NCBI RefSeq assembly: GCF_002093975.1
Contig: NZ_KZ084329.1
Coordinates: 63,596 to 127,595 of the forward strand
Reading direction: 5' to 3'
Origin: Thermoactinospora rubra
Lineage (GTDB): Bacteria; Actinomycetota; Actinomycetes; Streptosporangiales; Streptosporangiaceae
DNA length: 64,000 bases
Under the pieces are notes generated by a model, which saw nothing but the letters and a program-made list of their open reading frames with translations, ran no database searches and was not told the origin of the DNA. Below, piece by piece: positions 29,479 through 38,754 of this stretch (positions are counted from its first letter, which is position 1; the number at the start of each line of letters is the position of its first letter). The position numbers and the translations under genes were made by a program.

Positions 29479-31605
29479 GTGACCATGCTTGACGCTGTCC
29501 TGCCCGAGACCCTCGAGGAGACCGTCTCGGAGTTCGAGCTGCTGGGCCTGCCCAGGCCGCTCGTATCCGGCCTGGCCCGGCAGGGCATCGAGACCCCCTT
29601 CCCCATCCAGAGCGCCACCATCCCCGACGTGCTGGCCGGGCACGACGTGCTGGGCCGCGGCCAGACCGGCTCGGGCAAGACGCTGGCCTTCGGCCTGCCG
29701 ACCATGGCCCGTATCGCCGGCACCCGCCCGGCCCCCGGCCGTCCCCGCGCCATGATCCTGGTGCCCACCCGCGAGCTGGCCCTGCAGGTCCACGACGCCC
29801 TGGAGCCGCTGGGCCGGGGCCTCGGGCTGCGCATGAAGGTCGTCGTGGGCGGCATGTCCATGGGCAAGCAGATCGAGGCGCTGCGCCGCGGCGTCGACGT
29901 CGTCGTGGCCACCCCCGGCCGCCTGGGCGACCTCATCCGGCAGGGCGAGTGCTCGCTGGCCGACATCGAGGTCAGCGTCCTTGACGAGGCCGACCACATG
30001 TGCGACCTGGGCTTCTTCCCCGTGGTGTGCGACCTGCTGGCCCAGACCCCGGCCGGCGGGCAGCGCCTGCTGTTCTCGGCCACCCTCGACGGCGACGTCG
30101 ACAAGCTCGTCCAGCGCTTCCTGAAGGACCCGGTCACCCACTCGGTGGCCCCGGCCACCTCGCCCGTCGACACTATGGAGCACCACCTGCTCCAGGTGAC
30201 GCGCGAGGAGAAGTTCGACGTGGCCGCCGAGATCGCCAACCGCGAGGGCCGCACGATCATCTTCGTCCGCACCCAGCACGGCGTCGACCGGCTGTGCAAG
30301 CAGCTGGCCCGCGTCGGCGTCAGGGCGGGCGGCCTGCACGGCGGCAAGCGGCAGAACCAGCGCACGCGCATCCTGTCGGAGTTCCGCGAGGGCGAGATCA
30401 ACGTCCTGGTGTGCACCGACGTGGCGGCCCGCGGCATCCACGTCGACAACATCAGCCTGGTGCTGCACGTCGACCCGCCGCAGGACCACAAGAGCTACCT
30501 GCACCGCGGCGGCCGTACGGCACGCGCGGGGGAGAAGGGCACGGTCGTCACGCTCGTGCTGCCCAACGAGCGGCGCTCGACCGACGCGCTCACCCGGCGG
30601 GCGGGGATCCATCCGTTCAAGCTGAAGGCCGCGCCGGGCCATCCGCGGGTGGCCGAGGTCACCGGGGCCCGGACGCCGAGCGGCGAGTCGATCCCGGTGT
30701 GGGAGCCGGACGTGCGCAAGCCGCTGCGCGGGCGCGGCGAGGGCGACTCCGACCGCGGCCCGCGCCGCGGCCGCCGCCCCGGCTTCGACGGCCGCCGCCG
30801 CGAGGGCGCCGCCCGGCCGTACGGCGAGCGGTCCCACGGCGGGTCGCGTCACGAGGGTGACCGCCCGTTCGGCGGTGACCGCCAGGAGCGCGTGCGGTCG
30901 TTCGACGGTTCGCGTCAGGAGGGTGACCGGCCGTTCGAGGCGCGTCATCGTGAGGGCGGGGAGCGCTTCTCGCGAGCCCGGGAGGGCGGCGACCACGTCG
31001 GCCGCGCCCACGAGGGCGACCGCTTCCGCCGCCGCCACGACGGTGACCGTCCCTGGAGCGGTCGCGCCGAGGACGGCCGCGGCTCGCGAGACCGCGACAA
31101 CTCCTCGGGCCGCGACAACGCCTGGGAGCCGCGCGCCTTCGGCGAGGGCCGGGCGCCCCGGGGCCGCGCCTACGGCGACGACCGCGGGAACGGCGGCCGG
31201 TCCGACGACCGCCGCCGGTTTTCCCGCGAGGACCGTCCGTGGAACGGCCACCGGGGTGGCGAGGACCGCTCACCGGGCGGCCACCGCGGCGCCGACGAGC
31301 GCCCGTGGGGCGGACGCCGCGGCGATGACCGGCCCTGGAACGGCCGCCGAGGCGAGGACCGCTCGTGGAACGGTCACCGCGGGGACGACCGCTGGGGCGG
31401 GCGCCGCTCCGACGGCGAGCGCCCCCGAGGCGACCACCGCGCCGGTTACCGGCCCGACCCGCGGGGCGAGGACCGCCCCCGAGGCGGTTACCGGTCCGAC
31501 CGCGGCCGGCCTTTCTCCGCAGAAGGCCGTCCCTTCTCCGCCGAAGGCCGCCGCTTCGACCGGGCCGTCCGGGACGGCGAGCGCTCCCCTCGCACCGAGC
31601 GCTGA
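29479..31605 (+). CDS. DEAD-box ATP-dependent RNA helicase with long RG/RD-rich tail
   Basis: 708 aa. Q motif LPRPLVSGLARQGIETPFPIQ, motif I GQTGSGKT, Ia PTRELAL, II LDEADHM, III SAT, V TDVAARGIHV, VI HRGGRTARAG are all intact in the first ~400 residues. The remaining ~290 residues are low-complexity Arg/Gly/Asp repeats (such as GDRPWNGRRGEDRSWNGHRG and RPFSAEGRPFSAEGR), likely an RNA-binding, phase-separating tail. GTG 29479 chosen for spacing from GAAAGG; ATG 29485 also possible. Probably acts in ribosome assembly or mRNA decay. Confidence 0.92.
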   Translation: MTMLDAVLPETLEETVSEFELLGLPRPLVSGLARQGIETPFPIQSATIPDVLAGHDVLGRGQTGSGKTLAFGLPTMARIAGTRPAPGRPRAMILVPTRELALQVHDALEPLGRGLGLRMKVVVGGMSMGKQIEALRRGVDVVVATPGRLGDLIRQGECSLADIEVSVLDEADHMCDLGFFPVVCDLLAQTPAGGQRLLFSATLDGDVDKLVQRFLKDPVTHSVAPATSPVDTMEHHLLQVTREEKFDVAAEIANREGRTIIFVRTQHGVDRLCKQLARVGVRAGGLHGGKRQNQRTRILSEFREGEINVLVCTDVAARGIHVDNISLVLHVDPPQDHKSYLHRGGRTARAGEKGTVVTLVLPNERRSTDALTRRAGIHPFKLKAAPGHPRVAEVTGARTPSGESIPVWEPDVRKPLRGRGEGDSDRGPRRGRRPGFDGRRREGAARPYGERSHGGSRHEGDRPFGGDRQERVRSFDGSRQEGDRPFEARHREGGERFSRAREGGDHVGRAHEGDRFRRRHDGDRPWSGRAEDGRGSRDRDNSSGRDNAWEPRAFGEGRAPRGRAYGDDRGNGGRSDDRRRFSREDRPWNGHRGGEDRSPGGHRGADERPWGGRRGDDRPWNGRRGEDRSWNGHRGDDRWGGRRSDGERPRGDHRAGYRPDPRGEDRPRGGYRSDRGRPFSAEGRPFSAEGRRFDRAVRDGERSPRTER
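30760..31590 (+). repeat. Low-complexity RGD-repeat coding tail of the helicase
   Basis: Imperfect short repeats of sense GGC/CGC/GAC codons coding for GDRPW, RRGDD and GHRGG units; the most regular part is 31220-31400. The strand opposite carries very long spurious open frames because of the composition. Confidence 0.75.
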
Positions 31606-31638
31606 CCGCCTCCACGGCAAGCCCGCACCTGCCCGTGA

Positions 31639-31679
31639 GCTGCCCGCCGTACCCGCAAGACCGGGGTACGGCGGGCAGC
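31639..31679. terminator. Bidirectional terminator between helicase and GH9 genes
   Basis: A perfect 16-bp stem, GCTGCCCGCCGTACCC (31639-31654) against GGGTACGGCGGGCAGC (31664-31679), with a 9-nt loop, midway between the convergent stop codons at 31605 and 31687. Confidence 0.8.
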
Positions 31680-31686
31680 GCCGTTC

Positions 31687-34203
31687 TCACCTCCCGCAGA
31701 CGCCTCCGTTGAGGACGAACACCTCCGGAGCCGGGTTGGGCCCGGGCGCGGCGGCCCCGAGGAAGCCCAGCGTCACCGACCGGCCGGGCGCGATCTTCGC
31801 GTTCCACGGCAGGCTCTTGGCGGTCACCACCGAACCCTCCTGCCGCACCGTCGCGTTCCACGCGCGCCGCACGTTCTGCCCGCCGAGGAACCACCACCGC
31901 AGCGTCCACCCGTCGACGGCCTTCTCCCCGGTGTTCGTGATCGTCACCTGGGCGTTGAAGCCGTCGGACCAGCTGCCGTGCGTGGTGTAGGACACCCGGC
32001 AGGAGGCCGCCGGGCGCCGGTCGGCGAGGAACGAGGAGATCCACGCCAGCGGCGAGTTCCAGTTGATGGTCAGCTCGTTGGTCGACCACGACTCGATGTG
32101 GTCGATGTAGCAGAACTGCGGCTTGCACCCGCGCAGCAGCCGCTGGGCCAGCGGGTCCTGGATGCTGGAGTTCGGCCCTCCGGCGAGCGTGCCGTGCGGC
32201 GGGTTGGGCAGGCTCGGGTCGAGCTGGCGCGCGTACCAGCGGCTGTGCTGGTTCTTGGAGGCCACCTCGCCGTAGCCGGTGACGTAGGACTGGTTGAGCG
32301 CGTTGCGTCCCAGGATGTAGTCCATCGCCTCGCGCACGCCCGCGCGGTACTTCTCCTCGCCGCTGATGTCGAACGCGACGGCCATGACGACCATGTTGTT
32401 GAGCACCAGGTTGTTGGACCCCCAGTCGAAGTCCGGCGGGTTGTACGGCAGGCCGTACGGGTGCTCCCTCATGGTCTTGAGGTACTTGTCGGCCCCTTCC
32501 AGCACCGAGGCCCGCACGCGCTCCCGGTCCGGGAGCTTGTTGGGCACGGTGGCCAGCTCCAGGCGGCCCAGCTGGGCGGTGTTGCCCCAGTCGAAGCCGC
32601 GCTCGCGCCAGATGTCGCCGGTGTGGTGCTTAGAGGCGAGCACGTGGTCGCGGAACTGCTTGTCGCCGGTGGTGATGTACAGCTCGGCCGCGGCCCAGTA
32701 GAACTCGTCGGTCACGTCGTTGTCGGGGTAGGCGCCGCCGCCGGTGCCGTCGTTGGGGTCGGCGTAGACCTCGGGGTTCTTCACCGCCGCGGCCCACGCC
32801 TTGACCGCCGCCTGCTGGTTGCGCTCGGCGAACTCCTTGTCATACGGCGCGAACAGGCGGGCCGCCTGCGCGGCGGTGGCCGCCAGGTTGAGCGTGGCCG
32901 CGGTGCTCACCGGGTGCAGCTCACGCTTCTGCGGGTCCAGGTGCGGCAGCAGCGGCAGTCCCGTCCACTGCGCGTCGTGGATCTTGTGGTGCGCCATGCC
33001 GTCCGGCCGCTGCATCTTGAGCAGGAACTCCATCTCCCAGCGCGCCTCGTCCAGGATGTCCGGCACGCCGTTGCCGCTTTCCGGGATGGCCAGCTGCCCG
33101 TCCGGGAAGGCGGTCTTGTCCCGCTCGTAGGCCGACATCAGCTGGTGCACCGAGATGCCGCCGTTGACGACGTACTTGCCGTGGTCGCCCGCGTCGTACC
33201 AGCCGCCGGAGACGTCCAGGGTGTAGTCGCACACCCCCGCCTGGCAGGGGACCTGCTTGTCGCCCTGGTTGGGCGCCTGCTGCACGTGCCCGGCGGGCCT
33301 GCCGTACCCGGGGCGCAGCGAGTCGAGGATCTCGATGCCGCTGCGCTGGGTGTAGTAGAACTTCAGCGCGTCCACGCGCATCTCGTCGTACAGGTCGGGC
33401 GCGATGTCGAACGGGCGGCTGGTCTCGCCGTCGGCGGTGAGCGTGTAGCCCTCGCCGCGCACGCGGTAGGAGCTGAAGTCGATGGTGTGGACCTTCTGTC
33501 CCGAGCTGGCGTCCAGGCCGCGCGGGGTGGTGGCGCCCTCGGCGACCGTCTGCCCCGCGTCGTTCCTCAGCCGCCAGGGCAGCGGCTCGTCCTCGTCGGT
33601 GACGACCGTGGCGTTCTTCGGCCCCTCGGGCAGGTAGCCCACCATGTTCACGCGCACGCGCGGGCCCGTGTCGGGCTCGTAGACCTCCGGCGGCGCGCCG
33701 CCCTTGAGCGAGACCTCGTCCAAGCAGAACCTCCAGGGTTCGGCGCTGCCGCCCAGCTGGAAGGCCACCTGGGCGTTCGGCAGGCCGGCGGGCGCGGTGA
33801 AGGTGTAGGAGTAGGAGTTGCCCGAGACGCTGAGCTCGGGCGCCGCCGACAGGTACTGGGTCCAGGGGTCGACGGGCAGCTGCACCAGCGCACGCGCAAC
33901 CTTGGCGGGGGCGGCGGAGGCGTAGAAGCGGTAGGCGTAGCTCTCGCCCTCCACCAGCTTCAGGTCGTTCTGGCCGATGATGACGTCCCAGGGGTTGACG
34001 GTGCCGCCGGGGATGTCGGCGCACAGCCGGCCGTCGACGATCTCGGGGGTGACGTTGGAGGTGTGCCACCAGGGGGCGAGCCCGGCGTCGAAGGAGCCGT
34101 TGACGATCTGTTCCGGCCCCTCGTCGGCCGCGTTCGCGGCGCCCGGCGGGAACGCGGCTAACGCGGCTAACAGCGCCAGGGCCGCGACAAGGTGTCGTGT
34201 CAT
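31687..34203 (-). CDS. Secreted GH9 cellulase (CBM4/9-like, Ig-like, GH9 and CBM2 domains)
   Basis: 838 aa. A Sec signal peptide ends near AAGANAAD (residue ~26). Then an N-terminal CBM4/9-like module ([16 protein letters not shown]), a CelD_N Ig-like domain ([18 protein letters not shown]), the GH9 catalytic domain with [11 protein letters not shown] and the C-terminal [15 protein letters not shown] (catalytic Glu), and a CBM2 module at the end ([20 protein letters not shown]). Endo- or processive endoglucanase on beta-1,4-glucan. A perfect CebR box lies 17 nt before the start. Confidence 0.95.
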   Translation of the reverse strand: MTRHLVAALALLAALAAFPPGAANAADEGPEQIVNGSFDAGLAPWWHTSNVTPEIVDGRLCADIPGGTVNPWDVIIGQNDLKLVEGESYAYRFYASAAPAKVARALVQLPVDPWTQYLSAAPELSVSGNSYSYTFTAPAGLPNAQVAFQLGGSAEPWRFCLDEVSLKGGAPPEVYEPDTGPRVRVNMVGYLPEGPKNATVVTDEDEPLPWRLRNDAGQTVAEGATTPRGLDASSGQKVHTIDFSSYRVRGEGYTLTADGETSRPFDIAPDLYDEMRVDALKFYYTQRSGIEILDSLRPGYGRPAGHVQQAPNQGDKQVPCQAGVCDYTLDVSGGWYDAGDHGKYVVNGGISVHQLMSAYERDKTAFPDGQLAIPESGNGVPDILDEARWEMEFLLKMQRPDGMAHHKIHDAQWTGLPLLPHLDPQKRELHPVSTAATLNLAATAAQAARLFAPYDKEFAERNQQAAVKAWAAAVKNPEVYADPNDGTGGGAYPDNDVTDEFYWAAAELYITTGDKQFRDHVLASKHHTGDIWRERGFDWGNTAQLGRLELATVPNKLPDRERVRASVLEGADKYLKTMREHPYGLPYNPPDFDWGSNNLVLNNMVVMAVAFDISGEEKYRAGVREAMDYILGRNALNQSYVTGYGEVASKNQHSRWYARQLDPSLPNPPHGTLAGGPNSSIQDPLAQRLLRGCKPQFCYIDHIESWSTNELTINWNSPLAWISSFLADRRPAASCRVSYTTHGSWSDGFNAQVTITNTGEKAVDGWTLRWWFLGGQNVRRAWNATVRQEGSVVTAKSLPWNAKIAPGRSVTLGFLGAAAPGPNPAPEVFVLNGGVCGR

Positions 34204-34220
34204 GGGTGCCTCTCGATGGG

Positions 34221-34262
34221 TGGGAGCGCTCCCAGCCTCACGGTGCGTGGCTGTGCGGTCAA
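34221..34262 (-). promoter_or_regulatory. GH9 promoter with CebR operator
   Basis: TGGGAGCGCTCCCA (34221-34234) is a perfect 14-bp palindrome identical to the CebR box known from Streptomyces cellulose/cello-oligosaccharide genes. On the minus strand TTGACC (34262-34257), 17 bp, GAGGCT (34239-34234) form a promoter whose start site would fall inside the box, so CebR should block it when cellobiose is absent. SD GAGAGG precedes the ATG. Confidence 0.85.
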
Positions 34263-34269
34263 GAGGGCG

Positions 34270-34305
34270 ATGAAACTTTCATGAACCGCTGCCTGAACCG
34301 ATTCA
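34270..34305. promoter_or_regulatory. LacI-type operator and palindrome in the GH9/mannosidase intergenic region
   Basis: TGAACCGATTCA (34294-34305) is the exact reverse complement of the site at 40166-40177. ATGAAA-C-TTTCAT (34270-34282) is a further perfect palindrome next to it, with a half-site TGAACCG at 34283-34289. Confidence 0.6.
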
Positions 34306-34339
34306 CTTACTGATCTCATCCTGGCGCCTGCATAAGGTA

Positions 34340-34369
34340 TGAAACGGTTAAGTGAGCTACGATCATTCC
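34340..34369 (+). promoter_or_regulatory. Mannosidase promoter with LacI-type operator
   Basis: TGAAACGGTTAA (34340-34351) fits TGA-N2-CG-N2-TMA and sits just upstream of a -10 TACGAT (34358-34363), which is 6 nt from ATG 34370: a leaderless promoter with the operator in its spacer. Confidence 0.6.
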
Positions 34370-36799
34370 ATGCCCTTCCGCCCTCTCCATGACGCCTGGA
34401 CGGTCAGCGCCGCCGGCGGCCCGGCCGTCCCCGTGTCGATGCCCGAGTCCGTCCCCGCGACCGTGCCCGGCTGCGTGCACACCGACCTGCTGGCCGCGGG
34501 CCTGATCCCCGACCCCTACCTCGACGCCAACGAGACCGCGCTGGGCTGGATCGGCCGCACCGCCTGGCGCTACGAGACCGGCTTCGACTGGCACGACGAC
34601 GGCGAGGACCGCGTCGACCTGGTGTGCGAGGGGCTCGACACGGTCGCCAGGATCGAGCTGAACGGCCACCTGCTGGGCGAGACCGCCAACATGCACCGCT
34701 CCTACCGCTTCGCCGTACGCGACCTCCTGCGCCCGGGCGGCAACCGTTTGTCGGTACTGTTCTCCTCGCCGCTGGAGTACGCCGAGCGGCTGCGCGAGCG
34801 GCTGGGGCCGCGCCCGGGCGCCTACGCCGAGCCGTACAACTTCATCAGGAAGATGGCCTGCAACTTCGGCTGGGACTGGGGTCCGGCGCTGGTCACCTCC
34901 GGCATCTGGCGGCCCGTCGGCCTGCACTCCTGGAGCGGTGCGCGGCTCGCCTCGGTCCGCCCGCTCGTGACCGTCGAGGACGGCGCGGGCGTGGTCCGCG
35001 TGCACGTGGAGGTGGAGCGGGCCACCGGCGAGCCGCTGCGGATCGACGCCTCGGTCGCCGGCGTCTCGGCCTCGGCGACGCTGCCCGCCGGGCAGAGCGC
35101 GGCGGTGCTGGAACTGCGGGTGCCCGGCCCGGCGCTGTGGCACCCGCGCGGGTACGGCGAGCAGCCCCTGCACGAGCTCGTCGTGACGCTCGGCGAGGAG
35201 CGGTGGCGGCGGCGCATCGGCTTTCGCACCGTCGAGCTCGACACCGCCGGCGGCGCCTTCACGCTGAAGGTCAACGGCCTGCCCGTCTTCGCCAAGGGCG
35301 TCAACTGGATCCCCGACGACTGCTTCCCCACGCGCGTCGGCCGCGCCCGCTACGCCGCCCGGCTCGCCCAGGCCGTCCGGGCGGGCGTCAACCTGGTGCG
35401 CGTGTGGGGCGGCGGCCTGTACGAGAGCGAGGACTTCTACGAGCTGTGCGACGAGCTGGGCCTGCTCGTCTGGCAGGACTTCCCCTTCGCCTGCGCCGCC
35501 TACCCCGAGGAGCCGCCGCTGCGCGAGGAGGTCGAGGCCGAGGCCCGTGAGCACGTCACGCGCCTGAGCGCGCACCCCAGCCTGGTGCTGTGGTGCGGCA
35601 ACAACGAGAACATCTGGGGCTACTTCGACTGGGGCTGGCGCGAGCCGCTCGCGGGCCGCAGCTGGGGCGAGGGCTACTACCTCGACCTGCTGCCGCGCGT
35701 CGTCGCCGAGCTGGACCCCACCCGCCCGTACTGGCCGGGCAGCCCCTACTCCGGCTCGATGGACCGCCACCCCAACGACCCCGGCCACCACACCATGCAC
35801 ATCTGGGACGTGTGGAACGAGCGCGACTACACCGCCTACCGGGAGTACCGCCCGCGCTTCGTGTCGGAGTTCGGCTTCCAGGCGCCCGCCGCCTACGCCA
35901 CCATCCGGCGGGCCGTCGCCGACGAGCCGCTCGCGCCCGACTCGCCCGGCCTGCTGCACCACCAGAAGGCCGTCGACGGCAACCTCAAGCTCGCCGCGGG
36001 CCTGAAGGCGCACTTCCCGCCGCCCTCCGGCTTCGACGACTGGCACTACCTCACCCAGGTCAACCAGGCCAGGGCCATCCGGCTGGGCGTGGAGCACTTC
36101 CGGTCGCTGTGGCCGCACTGCTCGGGGGCCGTGGTGTGGCAGCTCAACGACTGCTGGCCGGTCACCTCCTGGTCGGCGGTCGACGGCGACGGGCGGCCCA
36201 AGCCGCTGCTGCACGCGCTGCGCCGGGCCTTCGCCGACCGCCTGCTGACGCTCCAGCCGGAGGGGGACGGCCTGGCGCTGGTGGCCGTCAACGACACCGC
36301 CCGCCCGTGGCGGGGCCGGGCGCGAGCCGTACGGCACGGCCTGGACGGGCGGGAGCTGGCCGCGGCCGGCTTGGAGCTGGACGTGCCGCCCCGCGCCGCC
36401 GTACGGCTGAGGCTGCCCGAGACGGTCGCGACGCCGGGCGACCCCGCCCGCGAGCTGGTCGCGGCCACCACCGGGGACGCCGAGCGGGCGCTGTGGTTCT
36501 TCCTGCCCGACAAGGACCTGGCCCTGCCCGAGCCGAAGTGGATCGCGGTCGCCGAGCCGGAGGGCGACGGCGTGGCCGTGACCGTCACGGCCGGGACGAT
36601 CCTGCGCGACCTGGCGCTGTTCCCCGACCGGCTGGACCCGGCCGCCGAGGTGGACGACCAGCTCGTCACGCTGTTGCCGGGGGAGAGCGTCACCTTCCGC
36701 GTGGCCACCCGCCGGAGCCTGGACGGGCAGGCCCTGACGAGTGGCCCGGTGCTGCGGTGCGTCAACGAGGTGGTGGCCGCCCGGCCGGTCACCCCCTGA
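34370..36799 (+). CDS. GH2 beta-mannosidase
   Basis: 809 aa, intracellular (no signal peptide). GH2 sandwich, immunoglobulin and TIM-barrel domains; general acid/base Glu in LVLWCGNNENIWGYFDWGW, nucleophile Glu in FVSEFGFQAPAAY; AKGVNWIPDDCFPTR matches family beta-mannosidases. Removes non-reducing mannose from (gluco)manno-oligosaccharides taken up by the nearby ABC importer. ATG 34370 chosen over GTG 34352 because of the -10 box. The 3' end overlaps the convergent permease gene by 11 bp. Confidence 0.93.
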   Translation: MPFRPLHDAWTVSAAGGPAVPVSMPESVPATVPGCVHTDLLAAGLIPDPYLDANETALGWIGRTAWRYETGFDWHDDGEDRVDLVCEGLDTVARIELNGHLLGETANMHRSYRFAVRDLLRPGGNRLSVLFSSPLEYAERLRERLGPRPGAYAEPYNFIRKMACNFGWDWGPALVTSGIWRPVGLHSWSGARLASVRPLVTVEDGAGVVRVHVEVERATGEPLRIDASVAGVSASATLPAGQSAAVLELRVPGPALWHPRGYGEQPLHELVVTLGEERWRRRIGFRTVELDTAGGAFTLKVNGLPVFAKGVNWIPDDCFPTRVGRARYAARLAQAVRAGVNLVRVWGGGLYESEDFYELCDELGLLVWQDFPFACAAYPEEPPLREEVEAEAREHVTRLSAHPSLVLWCGNNENIWGYFDWGWREPLAGRSWGEGYYLDLLPRVVAELDPTRPYWPGSPYSGSMDRHPNDPGHHTMHIWDVWNERDYTAYREYRPRFVSEFGFQAPAAYATIRRAVADEPLAPDSPGLLHHQKAVDGNLKLAAGLKAHFPPPSGFDDWHYLTQVNQARAIRLGVEHFRSLWPHCSGAVVWQLNDCWPVTSWSAVDGDGRPKPLLHALRRAFADRLLTLQPEGDGLALVAVNDTARPWRGRARAVRHGLDGRELAAAGLELDVPPRAAVRLRLPETVATPGDPARELVAATTGDAERALWFFLPDKDLALPEPKWIAVAEPEGDGVAVTVTAGTILRDLALFPDRLDPAAEVDDQLVTLLPGESVTFRVATRRSLDGQALTSGPVLRCVNEVVAARPVTP

Positions 36800-37748
36800 G
36801 GCCGCTGAGGGCGATCCCCCGGGTGAAGTACTTCTGGAAGACCAGGAAGAAGGCGATCGTGGGCAGGGAGGCCAGCAGGCCGCCCGCCATGATCGCCCCC
36901 TGGTGGTCGGGCCCGGCGAAGTAGGAGTTGAGCCGGGCCAGCGCCACCGGCAGGTTGGCCATCTCGTCGCTCTGCACGATGATCAGCGGCCACAGGAAGT
37001 TGTTCCACTCGGCCAGCACGATGAAGATCGACATCGCGGCGAGGGCCGGGCGCAGCAGCGGCAGCACGATCCGCCACCAGATGCGCCACTCGCCCGCGCC
37101 GTCCACCCGGGCGGCCTGGATGAGCTCGTCGGGGATGGACTGCAGGTACTGCACGAGGAAGAAGAGCACGAAGGCCTTGGCCAGGGCGGGGACGATGTAC
37201 CCGGCGTAGCTGTCGAGCCAGCCCAGGTTCCGCATGATCACGTAGTTGGGGATCAGCGTGGTCTGCCAGGGCACCATCATCGACGCGATGATCATGACGA
37301 AGACGACCTTGCGGCCCTTGACGTCGTGCTTGGCGATGACATAAGCGGCCAGGGAGCAGATCAGCAGCGAGCCGACCGTGATGGCGGTGGTGATCACGAT
37401 GCTGTTGAACATGAACCGCCAGAAACCGAAGTCGACCTGGAAGCGCTGGAAGATGCCCTGCAGGTGGCCGGGATTGACCCCCGAGGGCGACCACAGCGGG
37501 TCGTAGAAGTTGTCCAGCACCGGCTGCTCGGGCACGAACGACGGCGGCAGCTTGGCCAGCTCGGCGGGCCGCTTGAAGACCGTGATGAGCAGCCAGTAGA
37601 ACGGCACGATCATCGTCAGCGACAGCAGGTAGAACGGCAGCCGCAGCAGGTGCCGGTTCACCCGCGCCCTGCGGGAGCGCGGGCGCGCGGCGCCGCGCGG
37701 GGAGACCGCGGCGGCGCCGGGCGGGGTCGTGGTCGGGGCGATGGCCAT
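36789..37748 (-). CDS. Sugar ABC transporter permease (MalG-like)
   Basis: 319 aa. An Arg/Pro-rich cytoplasmic N-terminus, then six hydrophobic helices and the EAA loop DELIQAARVDGAGEWRIWWRIVLPLLRP. CUT1 family inner-membrane component. Start overlaps the stop of the upstream permease by one base (TGATG). Confidence 0.93.
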   Translation of the reverse strand: MAIAPTTTPPGAAAVSPRGAARPRSRRARVNRHLLRLPFYLLSLTMIVPFYWLLITVFKRPAELAKLPPSFVPEQPVLDNFYDPLWSPSGVNPGHLQGIFQRFQVDFGFWRFMFNSIVITTAITVGSLLICSLAAYVIAKHDVKGRKVVFVMIIASMMVPWQTTLIPNYVIMRNLGWLDSYAGYIVPALAKAFVLFFLVQYLQSIPDELIQAARVDGAGEWRIWWRIVLPLLRPALAAMSIFIVLAEWNNFLWPLIIVQSDEMANLPVALARLNSYFAGPDHQGAIMAGGLLASLPTIAFFLVFQKYFTRGIALSGLRG

Positions 37749-38665
37749 CACAGCTCCTTCGTCGCGCGGCCCAGGCGCAGGTTGACCAGGCTGATCACGA
37801 AGATGATGAGGAACAGCACCCAGGCGACGGCCGAGGCATAGCCCAGCTTGAAGTGGGTGAAGCCCTGGTCGTACAGGTAGGGGACGATCATGAGGCCGGA
37901 GTCCAGGACGCCGCCGATCTGGTTGGTGCCGCGGAAGACGATGTAGACGGCCTCGAAGACCTGGAAGGCGCCGATGAGGCCGGTGACGACGACGTAGGTG
38001 GTGACCGGCCGCAGCAGCGGCAGCGTGATGCGGCGGAACTGCTGCCAGGTGGAGGCGCCGTCGATGCGGGCGGCCTCGTAGTACTCCTCTGGAATCGCTC
38101 CCAGTCCGGCCACGTAGAGCACCATCCCGTAGCCCATGCCGCCCCAGACCGACATCAGCACCAGGATCGGGACCGTCAGGCCGGGCGTGGCCAGCCAGGC
38201 GACCGCCTTCTGCCCGAACCAGTCCAGCACGGTGTTGGCCAGGCCCACGTCGCTCGGGAAGAAGATCCACTTCCACATGAGCATGAGCGCGATGGAGGAG
38301 GTGACCGAGGGCAGGAAGAAGATCGTCCGCATGACGCGGTGCGGCCAGCTCGACCCGTTGAACGCCAGCGCCAGCCCCAGTGACAGCAGCGTGCCCAGCG
38401 TCACCGAGGCCGCCACGTAGACGGAGGTGTTGCCGAGGGCGTGGCGGAACCGCTCGTCCTCCACCAGCAGGCGCCGGAAGTTCTCCAGGCCGGTGAACGT
38501 GGGCGGCTTGATGCCGTCGAAGCTGGTGAAGCTCAGGTACAGCGAGTTGAGCAGCGGCCAGATCAGGAAACCGGCGAACAGCCCCAGGAACGGCACCAGC
38601 ATCAGGTAGGAGGTGCCGTAGCGGCGCAGCCTGCTCCGCCGGAGGGAGACGGCGTGGTTTGCCAT
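37748..38665 (-). CDS. Sugar ABC transporter permease (MalF-like) with duplicated start
   Basis: 305 aa from the inner ATG (MANHAV) or 311 from the outer ATG at 38683 (MASGADMANHAV). Six helices and EAA loop EEYYEAARIDGASTWQQFRRITLPLLRP. The 18-bp unit carrying SD plus ATG is perfectly duplicated, so either start has its own GGAG. Second gene of the importer operon; no ATPase gene is nearby. Confidence 0.92.
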   Translation of the reverse strand: MANHAVSLRRSRLRRYGTSYLMLVPFLGLFAGFLIWPLLNSLYLSFTSFDGIKPPTFTGLENFRRLLVEDERFRHALGNTSVYVAASVTLGTLLSLGLALAFNGSSWPHRVMRTIFFLPSVTSSIALMLMWKWIFFPSDVGLANTVLDWFGQKAVAWLATPGLTVPILVLMSVWGGMGYGMVLYVAGLGAIPEEYYEAARIDGASTWQQFRRITLPLLRPVTTYVVVTGLIGAFQVFEAVYIVFRGTNQIGGVLDSGLMIVPYLYDQGFTHFKLGYASAVAWVLFLIIFVISLVNLRLGRATKEL

Positions 38666-38696
38666 GTCTGCTCCAGATGCCATGTCTGCTCCAGAT
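38661..38696 (-). repeat. Perfect 18-bp tandem duplication of RBS and start codon
   Basis: GCCATGTCTGCTCCAGAT occurs at 38661-38678 and 38679-38696. On the coding strand each copy reads ATCTGGAGCAGACATGGC: an SD GGAG and an ATG in the same frame, giving tandem starts six codons apart. Confidence 0.9.
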
Positions 38697-38754
38697 GTCG
38701 GAAAGGGCGCCCGGCCGGAGGCGGCCCGGCCGAGCACGGGTGGGCACGGGCGGA

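Noticed and set aside
29284..31251. 655-aa minus-strand open frame opposite the helicase
   Set aside because: Ala/Val/Arg shadow of the helicase gene and its repeat tail; the sense frame has all DEAD-box motifs.
31220..31560. CRISPR-like regular repeats
   Set aside because: Units are imperfect, in frame and code for the helicase RGD tail; no unique spacers of constant length.
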